A stretch of DNA of 64,000 nucleotides from Clostridia bacterium (GTDB taxonomy: Bacteria > Bacillota > Clostridia > Oscillospirales > Acutalibacteraceae): assembly GCA_017513525.1 (NCBI GenBank), contig JAFXFC010000004.1, forward strand, positions 1 to 64,000, read 5' to 3'. Positions 26,975 through 35,754 of the stretch are shown here, one piece after another. How positions within the stretch are numbered: the stretch's first letter is position 1; each line of letters begins with the position of its first letter. The notes under the pieces are model-generated. The model did no database searches and was not told where the DNA came from. It saw only the letters and a program-made list of their open reading frames with translations. Position numbers and translations under genes: made by a program.

Positions 26975-27930
26975 TAAAAAAAACAGCAGCAGTAATACTT
27001 ACTCTGTTTATGCTATGCACACTATTCTGTGCCTGCGGTGAATATAATTTCAGCACAGACGGTTTTCATATTGTCTGCACGGTGTTTCCCCAATATGACT
27101 GGGTAAAAAACATAGTGGGAGCGACCGAAAATGTAAATATTGAGGTGCTTCTTGATTCGGGCACAGATCTTCATTCCTATCAGCCGACGGCTTCGGATAT
27201 AGTAACTATGGCTTCTGCTGATGTTTTTATTTATATCGGCGGCGAAAGTGATAAATGGATTGAGGATGTCTTAAAAACAACGGCAAATGAAAATACTTAT
27301 GTTCTCAATTTAATGGAAAGTCTTGGTGAAGAAAATCTTTACTGCGTTGAAGAAATAGGTGAAGAGCATACCCATAACGATAGTAATGCACACCATCACA
27401 CACATGACGAGCATATATGGCTTTCTCCGAAAAAAGCTATAACTCTTACTGAAACAATAAAGAATGTCCTTTGCGAAAAGGATACCGTGAATAAAGCTTC
27501 TTATGAAGAAAATTACAGCTTATATCTTTCTAAGCTTCAGGCTCTCGATAAAAGCTATGAAGACGGCATAAAAAATGCTAATAAAGACACCGTGATATTT
27601 GCAGACCGTTTCCCGTTTATTTATCTTACTAAAGACTACGGCATCAATTATCATGCCGCATTTTCAGGCTGCTCCTCTGACTCAGAAGCGAGTTTTGAAA
27701 CCGTAACACGGCTTGCAAATAAAACTGATGAGCTTTCGGCATCGGCACTTCTTATTACGGAAACTTCGGATGCCGCAGTTGCAAATACCGTTAAAAACAG
27801 CACAAAAAACAAAAATCAGCAGATACTTACTATGAACTCCCTGCAGTCAGTATCAAAGGACAAGCTCGGTTCCTCGTATATAGAAATCATGGAAGAGAAC
27901 TTAAATATTCTTAAAACTGCACTGTCTTAA
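26971..27930 (+). CDS. znuA: zinc ABC transporter substrate-binding lipoprotein (319 aa)
   Basis: Cluster A-I metal-binding protein. Lipoprotein signal 1-22 (lipobox FCAC, lipid on C22). First metal-ligand region DLHSYQPTASD; His-rich loop ~128-148 (EEHTHNDSNAHHHTHDEHIW), typical of zinc rather than manganese carriers; C-terminal ITETSDAAVANT. It overlaps the regulator by 4 bp and precedes the ATPase by 13 bp. Captures Zn2+ outside the membrane for the permease. Confidence 0.92.
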   Translation: MIKKTAAVILTLFMLCTLFCACGEYNFSTDGFHIVCTVFPQYDWVKNIVGATENVNIEVLLDSGTDLHSYQPTASDIVTMASADVFIYIGGESDKWIEDVLKTTANENTYVLNLMESLGEENLYCVEEIGEEHTHNDSNAHHHTHDEHIWLSPKKAITLTETIKNVLCEKDTVNKASYEENYSLYLSKLQALDKSYEDGIKNANKDTVIFADRFPFIYLTKDYGINYHAAFSGCSSDSEASFETVTRLANKTDELSASALLITETSDAAVANTVKNSTKNKNQQILTMNSLQSVSKDKLGSSYIEIMEENLNILKTALS

Positions 27931-27943
27931 GAAAGGAATACTT

Positions 27944-28657
27944 ATGGCACAGCTTATTTGTTCAGATGTCACCTTGGGTTATGAGGGAAAAACCGTTACG
28001 GAAAACCTCAATTTCGAAGTAAACGCAGGTGACTATCTTTGCATCGTCGGTGAAAACGGTGCAGGAAAAAGCACACTTATAAAAGCACTTTTGGGATTGA
28101 AAAATCCCATGTCTGGCACTATTACCACAGGCGAGAGACTTAAATCCACTGAAATAGGCTATCTCCCTCAGCAGACACTTATTCAGAAAGATTTTCCTGC
28201 TTCCGTTAAAGAAATAGTTTTATCGGGGCTTCTTAATAAATGCGGTCTTCGACCCTTTTATACAAAAGAACAAAAAGAATTCGCTAAAAAACAAATGGAA
28301 AGATTGAATATCGCACATCTTTCCTCAAAATGCTACAGAGAGCTTTCGGGCGGTCAGCAGCAGAGAGTTCTTCTCGCCCGTGCTTTATGTGCAACGGGAA
28401 AAATGCTCCTTCTTGATGAGCCTGTAGCAGGACTTGATCCAAAAGTCACAAAGGAAATGTATGAGCTTATTTCAAGTCTTAATAAGGAAGACGGTATTAC
28501 CGTTATAATGGTATCCCACGATATAACGGCTGCAGTGAAATATGCTTCACACATTCTTCATATAAGCCACACTCCCCTTTTCTTCGGAAAAAAGGAAGAT
28601 TATATAAAAACAGATATCGGCAAATCCTTTACCGAGGCTATGGGAGGTGAAGAGTAA
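27944..28657 (+). CDS. znuC: metal ABC transporter ATP-binding protein (237 aa)
   Basis: Walker A GENGAGKST (~37-45), Q-loop GYLPQQT, signature LSGGQQQR (~138-145), Walker B MLLLDEPVAGLD (~158-169), H-loop VSHD. Drives the permease encoded next; the stop overlaps the permease start by one base. Length is normal. Confidence 0.95.
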   Translation: MAQLICSDVTLGYEGKTVTENLNFEVNAGDYLCIVGENGAGKSTLIKALLGLKNPMSGTITTGERLKSTEIGYLPQQTLIQKDFPASVKEIVLSGLLNKCGLRPFYTKEQKEFAKKQMERLNIAHLSSKCYRELSGGQQQRVLLARALCATGKMLLLDEPVAGLDPKVTKEMYELISSLNKEDGITVIMVSHDITAAVKYASHILHISHTPLFFGKKEDYIKTDIGKSFTEAMGGEE

Positions 28658-29490
28658 TGGCGATAATAGAAAAATTATGGCAGTATCTGCAGTTTGAATT
28701 CGTTCAGAATGCCCTTGTAGTAGGTGTTCTCATTGCACTTTGCTCTTCGCTTTTGGGTGTAACTCTCGTATTAAAGCGTTTTTCTTTTATAGGTGACGGC
28801 CTTTCCCATGTAGCCTTCGGTGCCATGGCAGTTGCAGGCATTCTGGGACTTACAAACGAAATGATACTTGTAATGCCAATCACCGTAATTGCGGCAATAG
28901 TGCTTCTCGCGGCAGGAAAAAACGTAAAAATAAAGGGAGATGCTTCACTTGCAATGCTCTCTGTTGCATCCCTTGGTATCGGCTATCTTCTTCTGAATAT
29001 TTTTTCCTCTTCGGGAAATGTCAGCGGAGATGTATGCTCAACTCTTTTCGGCTCAACCTTGATACTTACTCTTTCAAAATTTGACGTATGTCTTTGCATC
29101 GTAATGTCCGTTATAGTAATTTTGATCTTTGTATTTTTCTATAACAGGATATTTGCAGTCACATTTGATGAAACCTTCACGGCGGCAACAGGGACAAAGG
29201 CATCTCTTTATAATCTTCTGATTGCTGTAGTGACCGCCGTTATAATAGTTCTTGCAATGAACCTTGTAGGCTCACTTCTTATATCGGCTTTAGTTATTTT
29301 CCCTGCGCTTTCGGCTATGAGAGTTTTCAAAAGCTTCAAAAAAGTGGTCATCTGCGCAGCAGCGGTTTCGGTTATCTGTTCACTTACAGGAATTCTGATA
29401 TCTATTATGGCTTCGACCCCCGTAGGCTCAACGATAGTGGCAATCGATATAGTCGTGTTCATGATATTTGCCCTTATCGGCAGAAGATAA
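28657..29490 (+). CDS. znuB: metal ABC transporter permease (277 aa)
   Basis: ABC-3 family permease with about eight transmembrane helices. Family motifs GDGLSHVAFGAMAVAGI (~47-63) and NLVGSLLISALVIFPALSAM (~203-222). It completes the regulator-znuA-znuC-znuB operon and forms the transmembrane path for Zn2+ with ZnuC. Confidence 0.95.
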   Translation: MAIIEKLWQYLQFEFVQNALVVGVLIALCSSLLGVTLVLKRFSFIGDGLSHVAFGAMAVAGILGLTNEMILVMPITVIAAIVLLAAGKNVKIKGDASLAMLSVASLGIGYLLLNIFSSSGNVSGDVCSTLFGSTLILTLSKFDVCLCIVMSVIVILIFVFFYNRIFAVTFDETFTAATGTKASLYNLLIAVVTAVIIVLAMNLVGSLLISALVIFPALSAMRVFKSFKKVVICAAAVSVICSLTGILISIMASTPVGSTIVAIDIVVFMIFALIGRR

Positions 29491-29499
29491 TATCAATAT

Positions 29500-29541
29500 T
29501 TCCCCTCTTGGAAGCATATGCTTTTCCGAGGGGGAATTTTT
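29500..29541 (+). terminator. long imperfect hairpin ending the znu operon, containing the next gene's ribosome binding site
   Basis: CCCCTC(TT)GGAAGCAT pairs with ATGCTT(TT)CCGAGGGG, followed by AATTTTT. The GAGGGGG of the descending arm is also the ribosome binding site for ATG 29542, so the hairpin could both end the znu transcript and mask that site. Confidence 0.65.
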
Positions 29542-30900
29542 ATGTCTGCTGCCGTTTCTCTTATAGAAGAATTCAATTCATTTTTTACGGATAACATACT
29601 TTGTTTTCTTTTACTTTTTACCGGTATATTTCTTACTTTTAAGACCCGTTTTGTGCAGGTACGCTTCTTTTTACAAGGCTTAAAAAACACCTTCGGCGGA
29701 ATTATAAAAAAAGAAAAAACCGACGGTATTTCTCCGTTTGCCGCTCTTGCTACTTCCCTTGCGGCACAGCTCGGCACGGGTAATATAGTGGGTGCGGGCT
29801 CTGCCATAATCCTCGGCGGTCCCGGAGCGGTGTTCTGGATGTGGTTTTCTGCTTTTTTCGGCATGGCAACTGCATATTCGGAGGCAGTTCTTGCTCAGAA
29901 AACAAGAAAAGTGACCGACAGCAAAGATTTTACAGGCGGCGCCGCCTATTACATAAAATATGCCTTTTCGGGGAAAAAGGGGCAATATCTTGCAGGCGTT
30001 TTTTCACTTTTTGCAACCGTTGCCTTAGGCTTTACTGGAGTTTCGGTACAGTCAAATTCAATTTCTTCGGCATTAAATGAAGCCTTGAATATACCCGCTT
30101 TCATATCGGGAATAATTCTGACTCTGGCGGCAGGTGTTCTTATATTAAAGGGAACAAAGGCTATAGCCCGTCTTTCGGAAAAAACTGTTCCCTGTCTCGC
30201 CTTTTTATATACTGCCGCCTGTCTTACGGTAATAATAATGAACATAAAATATATCCCAAAGGCATTTTATCTGATTTTTTCATGCGCATTTTCACCAGAA
30301 GCACTCTTCGGCGGAATAACAGGCATTTCCATAAAAACGGCACTGACTCAAGGGATAAAAAGAGGACTTTTTACTAATGAAGCAGGTATGGGCTCTACTC
30401 CCTCTGCACATGCCTTAAGCGATGCAAAAAATCCCCATTATCAGGGAACTCTCGGCATGGCGGGAGTTTTTATTGATACATTTCTTCTGCTTACTCTCAC
30501 GGCACTTGCCATAATTTCGGTGCTCTACACAAAAAGCACGCCGCCCGATCCGACTCTTTCAGGCTCTGAAGCGGTAACACTTGCCTTTTCTTCTGTTTTC
30601 GGGCAAAAAGGAGCAGCTCTCTTTATTGCTTTTTCAATAATGTTTTTTGCATTTGCTTCAATTCTCGGCTGGAATTTATTCGGTAGCTCATCTGCAGTTT
30701 TTCTCTTCGGAAAGAAAAGTGAAAAGCTCTATACAGTGTCTTCCCTCATATTCGTATTCCTCGGCTGTATTTTTCCGGGGCAGCTTGTCTGGGCTCTGAC
30801 AGATCTTTTTAACACCCTTATGGTACTTACCAATATTCCCGCACTTATTAAGCTTTCAAAAGAAATACAAACAGAGGCGAATTTTGACAAAAATTGTTGA
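29542..30900 (+). CDS. alanine/glycine:cation symporter (AGCS family, 452 aa)
   Basis: I place the start at ATG 29542 after GAGGGGG; the upstream ATG 29518 lies inside the hairpin. About ten membrane segments. AGCS motifs: GISPFAALATSLAAQLGTGNIVGAG (~65-90), GPGAVFWMWFSAFFGMATAYSEA and LFTNEAGMGSTPSAHA (~283-298). Imports alanine or glycine with Na+ or H+. Only 51 bp behind znuB, and the regulatory hairpin between them suggests either read-through control or simple tight packing. Confidence 0.92.
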   Translation: MSAAVSLIEEFNSFFTDNILCFLLLFTGIFLTFKTRFVQVRFFLQGLKNTFGGIIKKEKTDGISPFAALATSLAAQLGTGNIVGAGSAIILGGPGAVFWMWFSAFFGMATAYSEAVLAQKTRKVTDSKDFTGGAAYYIKYAFSGKKGQYLAGVFSLFATVALGFTGVSVQSNSISSALNEALNIPAFISGIILTLAAGVLILKGTKAIARLSEKTVPCLAFLYTAACLTVIIMNIKYIPKAFYLIFSCAFSPEALFGGITGISIKTALTQGIKRGLFTNEAGMGSTPSAHALSDAKNPHYQGTLGMAGVFIDTFLLLTLTALAIISVLYTKSTPPDPTLSGSEAVTLAFSSVFGQKGAALFIAFSIMFFAFASILGWNLFGSSSAVFLFGKKSEKLYTVSSLIFVFLGCIFPGQLVWALTDLFNTLMVLTNIPALIKLSKEIQTEANFDKNC

Positions 30901-30925
30901 AAAAAAATTAAGGAAATGCTAAAAT
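30897..30925 (+). promoter_or_regulatory. promoter of the mscS gene
   Basis: TTGAAA (30897-30902, overlapping the symporter stop), 17 bp, TAAAAT (30920-30925). Confidence 0.65.
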
Positions 30926-30964
30926 AATATTTTGAAAATATAAATTAAAAAAGGAGATAAAAAA

Positions 30965-31879
30965 ATGCGGCTTACAATTGAATCCACCACTGCGTCTATA
31001 CTGGCACAGGAAATTGAAGAAGGTCTTTCCGAGCTTACAAATCTTCCAACCTCTTTAGAAGAAACAAACGAGTATCTAAAAAATCTCATCGGTCTTTTAC
31101 AGGAATTTGCCGTAACCTACGGCGGTAAGCTTATAGGTGCCATTATCCTTCTCATTATCGGCTTCAAGCTTACAAATCTTATCACAAAAAAGGTATCCGC
31201 TGCAAAAGCGCTTAATAAAATAGACGCTTCAACCAGAGGCTTTATTCAGAGTGTTCTCGGTGTAGCTCTCAAAATTCTCATAGGAATTACAGCACTTGCT
31301 ATTTTAGGCGTTCCCATGACTTCAATGATAGCTGTTATCGGTTCCTGCGGTCTTGCCATAGGTCTTGCTTTACAGGGCTCTCTTTCAAATATTGCAGGCG
31401 GATTTATCATTCTTGTATTCAAGCCCTTCTCTGTCGGTGATTTTATTACTTCGGGTGATGTTGTCGGTACGGTCGAAGATATCGGAATTTTCCACACAAA
31501 AGTAGTAACTTTAGACAACAGAAGAATTATCGTACCCAATTCCACTATTTCAAATGCAACTCTTACCAACGTTTCCGCTCTTAAGGAAAGAAGAGTTGAC
31601 CTTACATTTACCGCTTCTTATGACTGTGATATCAATAAGGTTGAAAACACTCTTATTAAAGTTTGCGAAGCACATGAAAAAGTTTTATCAGATCCCGCTC
31701 CCTTTGCAAGACTTTCCGCACATAAGGACAGTGCTCTCGAATATACCGTAAGAGTATGGTGTAAGGCTGAGGATTACTGGACTGTATATTTTGATCTCAT
31801 TAAAGATGTAAAATATGCTTTCGACAAAGAGGGTATTACAATTCCTTATCCTCAGATAGATGTGCACACGGATAAATAA
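30965..31879 (+). CDS. mscS: small-conductance mechanosensitive channel MscS (304 aa)
   Basis: Three transmembrane helices around 40-150. The pore-lining helix is glycine/alanine patterned (GSCGLAIGLALQGSLSNIAGGF), followed by the beta domain (PFSVGDFITSGDVVGTVEDIGIFHTKV) and the C-terminal vestibule. Opens on membrane tension and releases solutes in hypo-osmotic shock. ATG 30965 follows AAGGAGATAAAAAA. The N-terminal ~35 residues, before TM1, are acidic and longer than in E. coli MscS. Confidence 0.94.
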   Translation: MRLTIESTTASILAQEIEEGLSELTNLPTSLEETNEYLKNLIGLLQEFAVTYGGKLIGAIILLIIGFKLTNLITKKVSAAKALNKIDASTRGFIQSVLGVALKILIGITALAILGVPMTSMIAVIGSCGLAIGLALQGSLSNIAGGFIILVFKPFSVGDFITSGDVVGTVEDIGIFHTKVVTLDNRRIIVPNSTISNATLTNVSALKERRVDLTFTASYDCDINKVENTLIKVCEAHEKVLSDPAPFARLSAHKDSALEYTVRVWCKAEDYWTVYFDLIKDVKYAFDKEGITIPYPQIDVHTDK

Positions 31880-31982
31880 GACAGTTTACATAATTTTTCT
31901 GTAATTTTCTGACATATACTGTAAATATTTATATTACAATTATTAATTATTTGTTAATTATATAATATATATAATAAAACAA

Positions 31983-32011
31983 TTGACACTTTGTCATATT
32001 TTTGATATGCT
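31983..32011 (+). promoter_or_regulatory. promoter of the tetR-surface protein-ABC operon
   Basis: TTGACA (31983-31988), 17 bp, TATGCT (32006-32011). The -35 box lies inside operator 1. Confidence 0.6.
31984..31996 (+). promoter_or_regulatory. operator 1 for the TetR-type regulator
   Basis: Palindrome TGACA-CTT-TGTCA overlapping the -35 box. Its half-sites are identical to operator 2, 45 bp downstream. Confidence 0.7.
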
Positions 32012-32021
32012 ATTATGGCTC

Positions 32022-32048
32022 AAAAAAATGACAGGGTGTCATTTTTTT
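32022..32048 (+). promoter_or_regulatory. operator 2 for the TetR-type regulator
   Basis: Palindrome TGACA-GGG-TGTCA (32029-32041) flanked by A7 on the left and T7 on the right, in the leader just past the expected start of transcription. Confidence 0.75.
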
Positions 32049-32099
32049 AAGGTGCTCTTAATAAATATAGCATATAATTTCAAAAGGACAAAAAATGCA

Positions 32100-32732
32100 A
32101 TGGCATCAGTTACCAAAAAACTGGAAAAAAAGATGAAGATCATTGATACCGCCTTTTCGCTTTTCAGAGACCACTCTGTGAATGCAACCGCTATTGACGA
32201 TATTGTCAAGGCTGCAGGTATTGCGAGAGGCACTTTTTATCTTTATTTCAAGGATAAAAGCGATCTTCTGGAACAGATAATTCTTTATAAAAGCACGGAA
32301 TACATGAAAGAGGTTCTTAAAAATACTCTTTCCGAGCCCATAGATGAAAATTCCGACTTTTTTGCAAGAGTAAGACTGTTTCTCAACGCTTTCATTGATT
32401 TTCTCATTGAAAACAAAGAAATACTTCCTGTAATGACAAAGAATATTTCATCCTGTATAAAACACCTGCCTGAGTTTTTTGATAATGAAATCGAAAATGT
32501 ATACACACAGCTTATAAGCTACATGGAAACACTGGGCTATACTCTCGAAAATGCTCACATGACAGCATTTATAGTTATTGACATGACAGGCTCAGTATGC
32601 GCAGATGCAATTATGCAGAATAAGCCCTTCCCCATTGAAAATATCCGCAATATAGTAATTGAATCAGCAATAAGTATTATGAAAAACAATGCAACACTAA
32701 CGAGAGGTGATAGTTCTGAAGCGCATAACTAA
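32100..32732 (+). CDS. TetR/AcrR-family transcriptional regulator (210 aa)
   Basis: ATG 32100 is used, 11 bp after AAAGGA; an upstream in-frame TTG (31983) is the -35 box. N-terminal helix-turn-helix ~10-55 (NATAIDDIVKAAGIARGTFYLYFKDKSDLLEQI), the rest a helical ligand/dimer domain. Two identical palindromes in front of the gene indicate autorepression of the whole operon. It overlaps the next gene by 26 bp, so regulator, surface protein and exporter are one transcription unit. Inducer unknown. Confidence 0.92.
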   Translation: MASVTKKLEKKMKIIDTAFSLFRDHSVNATAIDDIVKAAGIARGTFYLYFKDKSDLLEQIILYKSTEYMKEVLKNTLSEPIDENSDFFARVRLFLNAFIDFLIENKEILPVMTKNISSCIKHLPEFFDNEIENVYTQLISYMETLGYTLENAHMTAFIVIDMTGSVCADAIMQNKPFPIENIRNIVIESAISIMKNNATLTRGDSSEAHN

Positions 32733-35700
32733 ATTTCTTTCAATCATACTGACATTAATTCTGGTATTTTCCCCGTTAACGGTAATATCAGCTGATGCAG
32801 TAACCTACCCCGACGGTGTAACGGAAGCTTCCGCTGCCGGAGTAATTCCGAAGCTCAATGCACTCTTAAAGGCACTGTTATCTGCAAACACAGGAAATGG
32901 AAATATAAAGGATACCGTCTATAAAACTCTTTTCAGTGACGATACCCTTAACAGCCTGTTTTCGGGAATTTACACTGCCCTCGGAGAAAATGCGAGCTCA
33001 CTTTCCGTTGTCGGAATAAATATTTCCCCCGCTTCCATTTCAAAGGCGTTGGGAAATTATACCGATATTTCAAAGAAGATCGCCTCCTGCAGTGATATGA
33101 ATGCTGTAATTAAAGCTTCAAAAAATTTCAAATGGGGTGTGACATCCAAGGAGTCTTTTGAAAAAGCCGTTTCAGCAATGCTCTCTCCCTTCAACGCACT
33201 GCTCAATGCACTGCTGTGTTCAGGCAGAGTAGATATCAATGCACTTATTTCCATTCAGGGCGATGACGGCTATACGAATGCAATAGTTCCTCTTCTTAAT
33301 GCACTTGACTGTCCCAAAATCATGAGCTCTTCTGAATTTTCCGCTGCAGCAGCACAAAATCAGCAGAATATCATAAGAAACATTCTTGATATGGTATTCC
33401 TTTCTGTCGATAAGCTGCTCGATGATCCTGTCATAGGAATGTGCAGCACTCTTCCGAAGCTGGCTTTTTATCTCAATTCAGGAAAGCTTTCGGCATCTCT
33501 TACAACTCTTCTTGAGCCTCTTTCATTAAAGATCGCAGGTTTTCTCACAATTCCGGGACTTTCAGACCTTATTTCAAGTGTCGCCAATATCGAAGAGAGT
33601 GTAAACATTGATGAAATGCTTGAAGGCTTGGATATGAGTTCACTTCTCGGCTCCGACGTAAATCTTCAGATGCCCGAAATAGATCTTTCTAAGCTTTCCG
33701 AATGTGTCACCGACAATGGCGGAACACTCACCGTAAATCAGGGTGCAGCTTTTGTAACTGTCATGGATATGCTGATAGAAATAATGAAGCTCAACAAAAA
33801 CTCGCTCGGTACTCTTATGGGTTCAGATACGGACCTTTCTTCAACACTTGATCCTCTTCTTTCAAAAAGTAACGGTGAGATAATTAAAACTATAATCACC
33901 CTGTTTTCCATTACCTCGGCACCTGCTAACAATTATCAGTGGAATTATCCCGGAGTAAACACCACCCCCGTAACCTATACTCCCACTCTTACCGCTACGG
34001 ATTATGTAGGCTTTATAGAAAAAGTGGATCCGCTTCTTACCGATTTCGTAAAGGAAACTGACCCCGAAGGTACGATAGAGGATACTTTAAGAAAGACCAT
34101 TTATTCCAATAACCTTGTTTCTACTCTTGTGACGGGAATTTTCTCAATGATGGGAAGTGAGGAAACAGCTCCATTATTCGCTCTTCTGGGAATTGATGCG
34201 TCTCCCGCAGGAATAGGAAATGCAATTTCTCAGTATTATCCGTCTGCTGCAAATCAGCTTTATAAATATTCCTCCTGGGATAAAGTAAATCCCGATTATC
34301 TCAGCTGGGGATTTTATGACGGCGATGAGGAAGGCTTCAAAAAAGCTGTAACAAGAGTTCTCTCCCCCTTTACACCCCTTCTTACATGTATACTCGCAGG
34401 GCAGAATGTAACTCTTCTTGATGCTATTACCATTCCCGGTTCAGACGGCTACAACACAGCAATAATTCCTCTTCTTGAGGCATTAGGCTGTAAGAGTGAG
34501 AATATCAAGACCTATGAAGAATATAAACAGGGCGCCGGAACATCAAATATAATTTCCGATATTCTGACTCCCATATGTGCGCTTCTTGATGAAGTATGCG
34601 CTTCTCCCGTAAAGACCATTTGCAGAATACTTCCGAATATCATTTATTTCTTTAACTCGGGACTTATGAATTCTGTACTCGATAACCTTCTTTATCCCGT
34701 AAAATATATGCTTGATTCTGCGGGACTCGGAGAGTTTCTCACTGCTAATTTACCCGAAACCTCAATTGACCTTAATTCTATGATAAATGAGCTTACCTCA
34801 GGCACAGATTTAGGAATTAAGCTTCCCGAGCTTGATGTTGCAGTTTTCGGAACTCTCGGTACTGCGTCCTTCTATACAAGTAAAAGAGTATCTAACGGTG
34901 CCTTCTCTCAGTACACATATCTCACTGCAGATGAGCCCGGTGTATTCCTTACTCTTTTAAGATACCTTGTAGGAGCTATTTCCATGGAGGAAAACAGCGG
35001 ACTCCTTACGGGACTTATGGCAAGTGAAGACACCTCTTCGTCAGAAAACGGCATGCCCGATATGTTCGCAATGTATGCAGAAAACATTACCGAAAAGTTT
35101 AAGGGCATGACAACGGATGAAATAATCGAGTGGCTCTGTGACCTGCTTTTCAGTGAATCCCCCATAGTCGAGCTTCCCGTAGAAAATGAAGAAATACCCA
35201 CTATCATTTACAAAGAAAAATTTGAGCTTTCAACCACACAAAAGCTTATTATCGTATTAGCTGTTGTCGCTCTTATGGCTCTCGCGTACTACATCCTTTC
35301 AATGACAGGCAAGCTTGACAACCTTAAACTTCAGTACAGAAAGCAAAAAGAAGTACAGCGCCGCAAAAAAGAAAGCAAAAAGCTCATCAAGGGCGGCGGA
35401 ATTGCTGTCCAGCAATTAGAAGATGCACCTAAAGAAAAAAAGCCAAAAGTGCATAGTGTAAAAATGCCTGTAAATGCTGAAAAGCTTAAAATTACTGTCA
35501 AGGAAGAAAAACCGCTCACCGAAAAAGACATTCAAAGACAGGAAAAGCGCGACAAAGCAAATGACTTCAAGGCTCAGAAAATTGCAAGAAAGAAGCTTCC
35601 CGACGAAAAAGAGGCTGAAAAGCTCCTTAAACGCCAACAGCAGGCAGCAAAAAGAGCCGCTAAAAACGAACTGAAAATTCAGAAGCAGTATGCAAAAGCA

Positions 35701-35733
35701 AAACAGCAGGCTGCAAAGAAAAACAGTAAATGA
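32707..35733 (+). CDS. large exported membrane-anchored protein with two internal repeats (1008 aa), unknown function
   Basis: Signal peptide ~1-30 (ITKFLSIILTLILVFSPLTV). Two homologous halves can be aligned, ~44-400 and ~435-810. Matching blocks include GDDGYTNAIVPLLNALDC (185-202) with GSDGYNTAIIPLLEALGC (578-595), and SPFNALLNALL with SPFTPLLTCIL. A transmembrane helix lies at ~846-868 and a ~140-residue, Lys-rich, highly charged tail follows, presumably cytosolic. The start is uncertain: GTG 32707 sits inside the site AGAGGTGA, and CTG 32716 would be better spaced. The repeats are helical-looking and I know no name for them. The gene is between a TetR regulator and a MacB-like exporter (22-bp gap), which suggests the protein is a partner of that transporter. 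Confidence 0.85.
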   Translation: MIVLKRITKFLSIILTLILVFSPLTVISADAVTYPDGVTEASAAGVIPKLNALLKALLSANTGNGNIKDTVYKTLFSDDTLNSLFSGIYTALGENASSLSVVGINISPASISKALGNYTDISKKIASCSDMNAVIKASKNFKWGVTSKESFEKAVSAMLSPFNALLNALLCSGRVDINALISIQGDDGYTNAIVPLLNALDCPKIMSSSEFSAAAAQNQQNIIRNILDMVFLSVDKLLDDPVIGMCSTLPKLAFYLNSGKLSASLTTLLEPLSLKIAGFLTIPGLSDLISSVANIEESVNIDEMLEGLDMSSLLGSDVNLQMPEIDLSKLSECVTDNGGTLTVNQGAAFVTVMDMLIEIMKLNKNSLGTLMGSDTDLSSTLDPLLSKSNGEIIKTIITLFSITSAPANNYQWNYPGVNTTPVTYTPTLTATDYVGFIEKVDPLLTDFVKETDPEGTIEDTLRKTIYSNNLVSTLVTGIFSMMGSEETAPLFALLGIDASPAGIGNAISQYYPSAANQLYKYSSWDKVNPDYLSWGFYDGDEEGFKKAVTRVLSPFTPLLTCILAGQNVTLLDAITIPGSDGYNTAIIPLLEALGCKSENIKTYEEYKQGAGTSNIISDILTPICALLDEVCASPVKTICRILPNIIYFFNSGLMNSVLDNLLYPVKYMLDSAGLGEFLTANLPETSIDLNSMINELTSGTDLGIKLPELDVAVFGTLGTASFYTSKRVSNGAFSQYTYLTADEPGVFLTLLRYLVGAISMEENSGLLTGLMASEDTSSSENGMPDMFAMYAENITEKFKGMTTDEIIEWLCDLLFSESPIVELPVENEEIPTIIYKEKFELSTTQKLIIVLAVVALMALAYYILSMTGKLDNLKLQYRKQKEVQRRKKESKKLIKGGGIAVQQLEDAPKEKKPKVHSVKMPVNAEKLKITVKEEKPLTEKDIQRQEKRDKANDFKAQKIARKKLPDEKEAEKLLKRQQQAAKRAAKNELKIQKQYAKAKQQAAKKNSK

Positions 35734-35754
35734 TCCAGGGAGGGATATTAAAGA

